18,340 nt of DNA, taken from an uncultured Christensenella sp. GTDB lineage: Bacteria > Bacillota > Clostridia > Christensenellales > Borkfalkiaceae. A model generated the notes under the pieces. That model did not search any database. It saw nothing but the letters and a program-made list of their open reading frames with translations, and was not told the origin of the DNA. Made by a program: the position numbers and the translations under genes. Below, one piece after another: positions 13,866-18,340 of this stretch (positions are counted from its first letter, which is position 1; each line of letters begins with the position of its first letter). The DNA is taken from contig CAJTQE010000032.1 in NCBI GenBank assembly GCA_910578655.1, positions 1-18,340 of the forward strand, given 5' to 3'.

Positions 13866-16424
13866 ATGGAGAAATTAGTGCTTATAGACGGAAATAGTTT
13901 GTTAAACAGGGCGTATTATGCTACGCCCGTTTTTACTACAAAAAACGGAATGCCTACTAACGCTATTTTTGGGTTTGTCAAGCTGTTATTTAAGATATTA
14001 GGTGACTTAAAACCGAATTATATAATAGTAGCGTTTGATCTTAAAGCGCCGACTTTCAGACATAAAATGTTCGATGGCTATAAGTCTACAAGAAAGGGTA
14101 TGCCTGATGACCTTGCAGTGCAGGTGGAACCATTAAAAGAACTTTTGAAGGCAATGAGAATTGCAACTTGTTTCAAAGAGGGGATAGAGGCGGATGATAT
14201 TATAGGTACTCTGTCGAAAAAATTTGACGTCCACAGTTATATTTATACGGGCGATAGGGATAGTTTTCAGCTCGTAGATGAAAAAACTGATGTTTATTAT
14301 ACAAAAAAAGGAGTTTCCATACTTCAAAAATTAAACATTGAAAATTTTAAAAACGAAATAGGTTTGACACCTTTGCAAATTATAGATTTGAAAGCATTAA
14401 TGGGCGACAGTTCCGATAACATACCGGGTGTTCAAGGCATTGGCGAAAAAACTGCTTTGGCTTTGCTTGAAAATTACGGTTCACTTGACGGTGTTTATGA
14501 AAATATTGAAAATATAAAAGGCGCGCTTAAAAGTAAGTTAATTAGCAATAAAGAAATCGCATACCTATCTTATAAACTTGCAACTATTGACCGGACGTGC
14601 GATTTGGAGATAGAGCTTAGTGAATGTATTGCGCCGCAAAAATATAGTAGCGAAGTTAAAAGACTGTTTGGTGAATTTGAATTTAATAGTCTTATCGGTT
14701 TAAAAATTTTTGAAGAGGGTTCGTCAAAAATTAATAACGAAATAACTTATCCCACAAAAATTGTTTGCAAATCATATGAAGAAGCTATAAAGTATTTTAA
14801 TAATTTTACGAAGTTTAGCGTTGCTTTGGAAAAAGCCGGCGCGCACGTTTACAACGGGGAAGCCGAGATTGTTTTATCTGTTTCTGAAAATTTACTCGGC
14901 GAGGGTATATGTTACGATGATTTTATAAAGCTTTTAAAACAAATTTTTTCAGACAAGGCAAATAAAGTTATTTTATTTAATAGCAAATTGACAATGCATC
15001 TTTTAAATGTATTCGGGGTTGAATTTAACTGCGATTATGAGGATGTTTCCGTAGCAAAATACCTTACAGAGTATTCTGCAAATACGGTTAATTGGGGGTT
15101 AAAAGATATTTGCAACGCTTTTGCGTTTGATGTCAATTTTTCCGCATACGTAACTCACTTATTGTTTCAAAAATATTGGGAAGAAATTGAGAAAGAAAAA
15201 ATTGTTGACTTATATGCGAACATAGAAAAGCCGCTTATAAGCATTCTTTTCGATATGGAGTATACCGGTGTAAGGGTCAGTGAAAGTGTTTTGAGGGAAA
15301 TAGCGGACAGATATGAAGCTATTGCGCTGGAACATCAAAATAAAATATTTAATTTGTGCGGTTGTGATTTTAACCTTAATTCTCCATCGCAGCTTGGCGA
15401 AGTGCTTTATGCTAAACTCGGTATTAAAGAAGTAAAAAATAATAAAAGCGGAAAATTTTCAACCGCTGCCGAAGTCTTGGAAAAGTTACAGGATAAAAGT
15501 CCCGTAATCAATGAAATATTAAAATACAGAACTTATAAAAAATTATGTTCGACTTATCTTGAGGGCTTTAAGCCGTATATTGATAAAAATACAAAGCTTG
15601 TCCATACAACGTTTAATCAAACGATGACTTCAACGGGCAGGCTTTCGAGTGCGAATCCCAACTTACAAAATATTCCAATAAGAGAAAACGAAGGTAGAGA
15701 GCTTAGAAAGATTTTCATTCCGAGAGCCGGAAACGTGTTTATTGATGCCGACTATTCCCAAATAGAACTAAGGTTATTGGCGCATTTTTCAGAGTGTAGA
15801 GAATTGATAGAGGCGTATACGGAAAATAGGGATATACACGCAGTGACAGCGTCACAGGTATTCGGTGTTCGGCTTGACGAAGTCACGGACAAGATGCGCA
15901 GAGCCGCAAAAGCTGTAAATTTCGGTATAATTTACGGTATAAGTGATTATGGTCTCTCAAAGAACCTTAACATATCCGTTGCGACGGCGCGCGAATATAT
16001 TGAAAAGTATTTTTCCACTTATAGTGCTGTAAAAGAGTATATGAACGCAAACGTTGCGTTTGCGAAGGCTAACGGATACGTTTGTACTCTTACGGGAAGG
16101 AAACGTAACATTCCGGAAATCAGTTCTTCAAATTTCAATTTGAGGCAGTTCGGTGAAAGGGCTGCAATGAATATGCCTTTACAGGGGTCAAGTGCGGATA
16201 TAATTAAAATAGCAATGATAAACGTCTTTAATGCTCTTAAAAAATGCGGTTTAAAAACTAAATTAATTTTACAAGTTCACGATGAACTCGTTCTTGATGC
16301 ACCAAAAGAAGAAGTGGGAAAAGCTGTTGAAATTTTAAAAACAGAAATGGAAAATGCAGTAAAACTAAAGGTTCCGCTTACTGTGGACGTCCATACAGGT
16401 GACAATTGGTATGATGCAAAATAA
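13866..16424 (+). CDS. polA: DNA polymerase I
   Basis: An 852-aa repair and Okazaki-fragment polymerase. The N-terminal 5' nuclease (residues 1-~290) keeps its acidic motifs: LIDGNSLLNRAYYA, VAFDLKAPTFRH, GIEADDIIGTL, YTGDRDSFQLVD and MGDSSDNIPG. The middle 3'-5' exonuclease-like domain has lost the first catalytic motif (VALEKAG where E. coli has FDTETD), so proofreading is probably dead, as in many Gram-positive Pol I enzymes. The polymerase domain is intact: motif A DADYSQIE (627-634), motif B RRAAKAVNFGIIYG (678-691), motif C QVHDELVLD (803-811). ATG 13866 follows GGAG (13853-13856); a TTG at 13851 overlaps that ribosome site and is rejected. coaE overlaps the 3' end. Confidence 0.98.
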   Translation: MEKLVLIDGNSLLNRAYYATPVFTTKNGMPTNAIFGFVKLLFKILGDLKPNYIIVAFDLKAPTFRHKMFDGYKSTRKGMPDDLAVQVEPLKELLKAMRIATCFKEGIEADDIIGTLSKKFDVHSYIYTGDRDSFQLVDEKTDVYYTKKGVSILQKLNIENFKNEIGLTPLQIIDLKALMGDSSDNIPGVQGIGEKTALALLENYGSLDGVYENIENIKGALKSKLISNKEIAYLSYKLATIDRTCDLEIELSECIAPQKYSSEVKRLFGEFEFNSLIGLKIFEEGSSKINNEITYPTKIVCKSYEEAIKYFNNFTKFSVALEKAGAHVYNGEAEIVLSVSENLLGEGICYDDFIKLLKQIFSDKANKVILFNSKLTMHLLNVFGVEFNCDYEDVSVAKYLTEYSANTVNWGLKDICNAFAFDVNFSAYVTHLLFQKYWEEIEKEKIVDLYANIEKPLISILFDMEYTGVRVSESVLREIADRYEAIALEHQNKIFNLCGCDFNLNSPSQLGEVLYAKLGIKEVKNNKSGKFSTAAEVLEKLQDKSPVINEILKYRTYKKLCSTYLEGFKPYIDKNTKLVHTTFNQTMTSTGRLSSANPNLQNIPIRENEGRELRKIFIPRAGNVFIDADYSQIELRLLAHFSECRELIEAYTENRDIHAVTASQVFGVRLDEVTDKMRRAAKAVNFGIIYGISDYGLSKNLNISVATAREYIEKYFSTYSAVKEYMNANVAFAKANGYVCTLTGRKRNIPEISSSNFNLRQFGERAAMNMPLQGSSADIIKIAMINVFNALKKCGLKTKLILQVHDELVLDAPKEEVGKAVEILKTEMENAVKLKVPLTVDVHTGDNWYDAK

Positions 16425-17004
16425 CGTTAAAATAGCTATTACTGGCGGAATTTGCAGCGGTAAATCTACCGTTGCAAAAATAATTAAAGAACAGGGATTT
16501 ACTGTCTTATCGTGTGACAAAATATATTGCGAACTTTTAGAAGATTTATCTTTTGTAAATAAAATAGTAAAAGAGTTTGGCAATGTCACAAATTCGAACG
16601 GTACGCTTAATAAGGCGAAGCTTGCTCAAATTGTATTTAGTGATAAAGAAAAATTGCAAGTTCTTAATTCTATTACGCATCCGCAAATAATGAATATTGC
16701 AATGCAGCTTATGGGTGGAAGCGGTGTGTACTTTTGTGAAGTGCCGCTTTTGTTCGAGAGTGGATTCGAGGCGCTGTTTGATAATGTTATAGTTGTCTTG
16801 CGCGATAAAGAAGAGCGGATAAAAGAATTAATGCAAAGATTAAAAATTAATAGAAATCAAGCATTATCTCGTATTTACAGTCAATTAGATTACGAAAATC
16901 GTAATTTTGCAAAGTATTATGTCATACATAATAATAACGAAATTATTAAACTCAAAACAAAAGTATTTGATGTTCTGACAAAAATAAAAAAAGATTATAA
17001 GTAA
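16411..17004 (+). CDS. coaE: Dephospho-CoA kinase
   Basis: A 197-aa cytoplasmic kinase catalysing the last step of coenzyme A synthesis: ATP-dependent phosphorylation of the 3'-OH of dephospho-CoA. Walker A GGICSGKST is at residues 12-20, followed by SCDK with the catalytic-region D36, the ITHP motif, EVPLLFESG, and lid residues RDKEERIKELMQR. Starts at 16411 or 16414 are both possible; 16411 is eight bases after AGGTGA (16397-16402), and a GTG at 16399 lies within that site. The gene overlaps polA by 14 bases, so translation is coupled. In many Firmicutes the order is polA-mutM-coaE; mutM is missing between them here. Confidence 0.96.
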   Translation: MMQNNVKIAITGGICSGKSTVAKIIKEQGFTVLSCDKIYCELLEDLSFVNKIVKEFGNVTNSNGTLNKAKLAQIVFSDKEKLQVLNSITHPQIMNIAMQLMGGSGVYFCEVPLLFESGFEALFDNVIVVLRDKEERIKELMQRLKINRNQALSRIYSQLDYENRNFAKYYVIHNNNEIIKLKTKVFDVLTKIKKDYK

Positions 17005-17028
17005 ATTTATTTTTACACCGAATTTGAC

Positions 17029-17057
17029 TTGACATAATAAATAAAATAATATAAAAT
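17029..17057 (+). promoter_or_regulatory. Promoter of tRNA-Leu(AAG)
   Basis: Perfect -35 TTGACA (17029-17034), 17-bp spacer, -10 TAAAAT (17052-17057). Start near 17064, twelve bases before the tRNA. Confidence 0.78.
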
Positions 17058-17075
17058 TACAATGTTTTAAATAAA

Positions 17076-17160
17076 GCACTCGTGGCGGAATTGGCAGACG
17101 CGCAAGACTAAGGATCTTGTGGTTAACCCCATGCAGGTTCAACTCCTGTCGAGTGCACCA
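17076..17160 (+). tRNA. tRNA-Leu (anticodon AAG)
   Basis: An 85-nt class II tRNA with encoded CCA. The acceptor stem GCACTCG (17076-17082) pairs fully with CGAGTGC (17150-17156); discriminator A. The anticodon stem CAAGA/TCTTG (17103-17107, 17115-17119) encloses loop CTAAGGA, giving anticodon AAG at 17110-17112. T arm AGGTTCAACTCCT. The anticodon starts with A34, which would need conversion to inosine; in most bacteria only tRNA-Arg(ACG) has A34. Confidence 0.95.
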
Positions 17161-17182
17161 TAACAGGGGTATACGAACACCC

Positions 17183-17220
17183 AGAAAAAGAAACCGAAAA
17201 TTCGGTTTCTTTTTCTTTTA
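17183..17220 (+). terminator. Terminator of tRNA-Leu(AAG)
   Basis: A stem of about 15 bp (17183-17197 with 17202-17216; core GAAACCGA / TCGGTTTC), four-base loop, with T-rich tail, 22 bases past the tRNA. A-rich and T-rich arms would also stop minus-strand transcripts from the recombinase. Confidence 0.88.
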
Positions 17221-17377
17221 CGCTGTTTTCGTCCTCGCCGCCGTTTCCGTCGGGGTAATCGGGGAAAATCAAGTTCAAAAGCAGTTCGTTCTTTTGTCCG
17301 CTTTTCAGATTGAAAAGCATCACGAATAGAACAATAAAAATTATCTCAATACTGCTTTTAATGTCGTAAAATGTCTT
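17221..17377 (-). other. Region between tRNA terminator and recombinase; possible short ORF remnant
   Basis: On the minus strand, in the same frame as the recombinase and right after its stop, a frame stays open and reads KTFYDIKSSIEIIFIVLFVM, then LFNLKSGQKNELLLNLIFPDYPDGNGG: a hydrophobic segment followed by a polar tail. It then runs through the terminator into the tRNA. It has no ribosome site. It may be the stub of a small membrane protein cut at the tRNA end, or chance. Confidence 0.3.
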
Positions 17378-17983
17378 TCAGTTTATTAACTGTTTTATCT
17401 GCCGTATGTGATAGAAAAAATTATCTTGCTTTATACCCGATAATTTCAACGCTGTTTTCAGCGGTATGCGCTTTTCTATATAATCAAATGCAACCGATAA
17501 AAACTCGTCGCTGTATTCCTTTCTCGGTCTGCCGAATTTAACGCCGTTTTGCTTGGCAAGTTTTATTCCGTCCGCTTGGCGTTCGCGTATGTTCGCCCGT
17601 TCGTTTTCGGCAACGAAAGAAAGTACTTGCAAAACAATATCAGATATAAACTTGCCTACAAGCGTATCGGCTTTTGTGCGTGTATCTAAAATTGGCATAT
17701 CTAACACTAAAATGTCCGCGCCTATTGTATTTGTTATATGCGCCCATTCGGTTATGATTTGGTCGTAATTTCGACCTAATCGGTCTATTGATTTAATTAC
17801 TAACAAATCGCCCGATTTTAGCCTTTTCAAAAGTCTTTTATATTCTGTCCGTTCAAAGTCCTTGCCGCTTTTCTTGTCTGCGTATATGCGGCTCTTTTCA
17901 ATTCCAAACTCAATAAATGCGGTAAACTGCCGCTGTAAGTTTTGGTCGCGTGCAGAAACGCGGGCGTAAGCGTATGTATTCAT
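17378..17983 (-). CDS. Small serine recombinase (resolvase/invertase family)
   Basis: A 201-aa site-specific recombinase. The catalytic domain (1-~120) has nucleophile S10 in YARVSARDQ, R8, and DRLGR with R68 and R71 at the positions known from gamma-delta resolvase. The long E-helix is around 115-135 (ENERANIRERQADGI); GRPRK (151-155) leads to a C-terminal helix-turn-helix (about 173-196). Size and layout match Hin/Tn3-resolvase-type proteins, not large integrases. ATG 17983 follows AAGGAG. The upstream leader contains a terminator-like hairpin and one of two palindromic sites that flank its promoter (18076, 18181). Such enzymes resolve or invert DNA of transposons, plasmids and phages; the partner element is not in view. 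Confidence 0.95.
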   Translation of the reverse strand: MNTYAYARVSARDQNLQRQFTAFIEFGIEKSRIYADKKSGKDFERTEYKRLLKRLKSGDLLVIKSIDRLGRNYDQIITEWAHITNTIGADILVLDMPILDTRTKADTLVGKFISDIVLQVLSFVAENERANIRERQADGIKLAKQNGVKFGRPRKEYSDEFLSVAFDYIEKRIPLKTALKLSGIKQDNFFYHIRQIKQLIN

Positions 17984-18015
17984 TGAATAATACTCCTTTC
18001 GTTTCCTTTAAGCAT

Positions 18016-18050
18016 AGCAAAAAGCGCGAAACGAAAATACCGTTCCGCGC
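18016..18050 (-). terminator. Terminator-like hairpin (attenuator?) in the recombinase leader
   Basis: Read on the minus strand: GCGCGGAACG (18050-18041), seven-base loop, CGTTTCGCGC (18033-18024), then TTTTTG. Nine of ten pairs plus a T-run, lying between the promoter at 18143 and the recombinase start at 17983. Confidence 0.65.
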
Positions 18051-18075
18051 CCGTATATGACAAATTTTTTAATTT

Positions 18076-18104
18076 TTGTAGGAAAAGTATACTTTTACTA
18101 AAAC
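18076..18104. repeat. Palindromic site 1 near the recombinase promoter
   Basis: A 29-bp element whose 22-bp core (18079-18100) is a palindrome with one mismatch, centred on GTATAC. It matches site 2 at 26 of 29 positions in direct orientation and lies in the transcribed leader. Confidence 0.82.
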
Positions 18105-18142
18105 GCCGAAAAACGCTTAAAATAATAGGTTTTTGCACCTAA

Positions 18143-18172
18143 ATTATACCATAATTGCCCGAATTAAAGCAA
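18143..18172 (-). promoter_or_regulatory. Promoter of the recombinase, extended -10
   Basis: On the minus strand: -35 TTGCTT (18172-18167), 18-bp spacer, -10 TATAAT (18148-18143) with TG one base before (TGGTATAAT). Start near 18136, giving a ~150-base leader. Confidence 0.68.
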
Positions 18173-18180
18173 GTGTTCAA

Positions 18181-18209
18181 TTGTAGTAAAAGTATACATT
18201 TACTACAAC
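18181..18209. repeat. Palindromic site 2 near the recombinase promoter
   Basis: Positions 18181-18208 form a 28-bp palindrome with one mismatch per 14-base arm (TTGTAGTAAAAGTA / TACATTTACTACAA). It lies between the recombinase promoter and the divergent lipoprotein gene. Confidence 0.85.
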
Positions 18210-18234
18210 ATTCGGAAAGCAAAAGGAGCAAACT

Positions 18235-18340
18235 ATGAAGAAAATCATTTCTACGTTTATAGCGGTTATATGCGTTGCGGCGTGTTTATTCACGTTTGCC
18301 GCCTGTGATAATGGCAACGAAACGCACACGCATAATTGGC
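18235..18340 (+). CDS. Lipoprotein, N-terminal part (3' end beyond window)
   Basis: Starts at ATG 18235 after AAAGGAG (18223-18229). The visible 35 residues are a lipoprotein signal peptide: basic MKKIIS, a hydrophobic stretch TFIAVICVAACLFTF, and a lipobox-like FAAC with lipidation cysteine at residue 24. The mature part begins CDNGNETHTHNW; a His/Trp start of this kind occurs in Clostridia surface lipoproteins with repeat domains. It is divergent from the recombinase, with palindromic site 2 just upstream. I see no clear promoter of its own in the gap. Function unknown. Confidence 0.82.
   Translation, partial: MKKIISTFIAVICVAACLFTFAACDNGNETHTHNW

Noticed and set aside
17117..17329. Plus-strand frame starting inside tRNA-Leu(AAG)
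   Set aside because: Starts within the tRNA and crosses the terminator; low-complexity, shadow of the minus-strand sequence.
18076..18209. CRISPR-like repeat pair
   Set aside because: Only two copies, palindromic throughout, with a promoter in the spacer and no cas genes; fits protein-binding sites better.

Overview
This looks like chromosomal DNA from a low-GC Gram-positive bacterium (Firmicutes/Bacillota), most likely a Clostridia-type lineage, often seen as uncultured gut organisms. The evidence is an AT-rich composition, strong AGGAGG-type ribosome sites, sigma-A promoters with extended -10 elements, tRNA genes with encoded CCA, a full Spo0A sporulation regulator with an upstream 0A box, a YkpA-like ABC-F protein, and an exonuclease-dead Gram-positive-type DNA polymerase I next to coaE. 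The lineage is inferred; no marker here fixes a genus.

Layout. (1) 1-3616: the 3' part of a TetR regulator overlaps an ABC-2 drug-exporter pair (ATPase plus permease), then an M29 aminopeptidase and a terminator. (2) 3703-8869: a heterodimeric ABC exporter (two 570-590 aa half-transporters, one degenerate and one canonical ATP site) from an apparently leaderless promoter, then an ABC-F ATPase. (3) 8870-9931: spo0A with its own promoter and 0A box, closed by two hairpins. (4) 9946-10184: tRNA-Leu(CAA) with promoter and terminator. (5) 10185-13729: an accessory block. It holds a decayed CRESS-type Rep helicase fragment, a 53-aa zinc-ribbon gene, a six-TM protein and a divergent TetR sharing a two-operator control region, a cluster of small hairpins (12276-12412), and a second TetR/membrane-protein/zinc-ribbon cassette whose zinc-ribbon gene is truncated. 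(6) 13806-17004: the housekeeping genes polA and coaE. (7) 17029-17220: tRNA-Leu(AAG), an unusual A34 tRNA, with promoter and terminator. (8) 17220-18340: a second mobile-type block with a serine recombinase, its hairpin-containing leader, two 29-bp palindromic sites exactly 105 bp apart flanking its promoter, and the start of a divergent lipoprotein gene.

How the parts fit. The first 8.9 kb is rich in ABC proteins (six genes: two exporters and one translation-type ABC-F), one exporter under a TetR gene, which suggests drug or peptide export and ribosome protection. The two accessory blocks each lie just downstream of a tRNA-Leu gene and carry mobile-element remnants (Rep, recombinase), as expected of tRNA-linked insertion sites. 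The most unusual material is the duplicated TetR/membrane-protein/zinc-ribbon cassette with the structured DNA between its copies, and the paired sites at the recombinase promoter.
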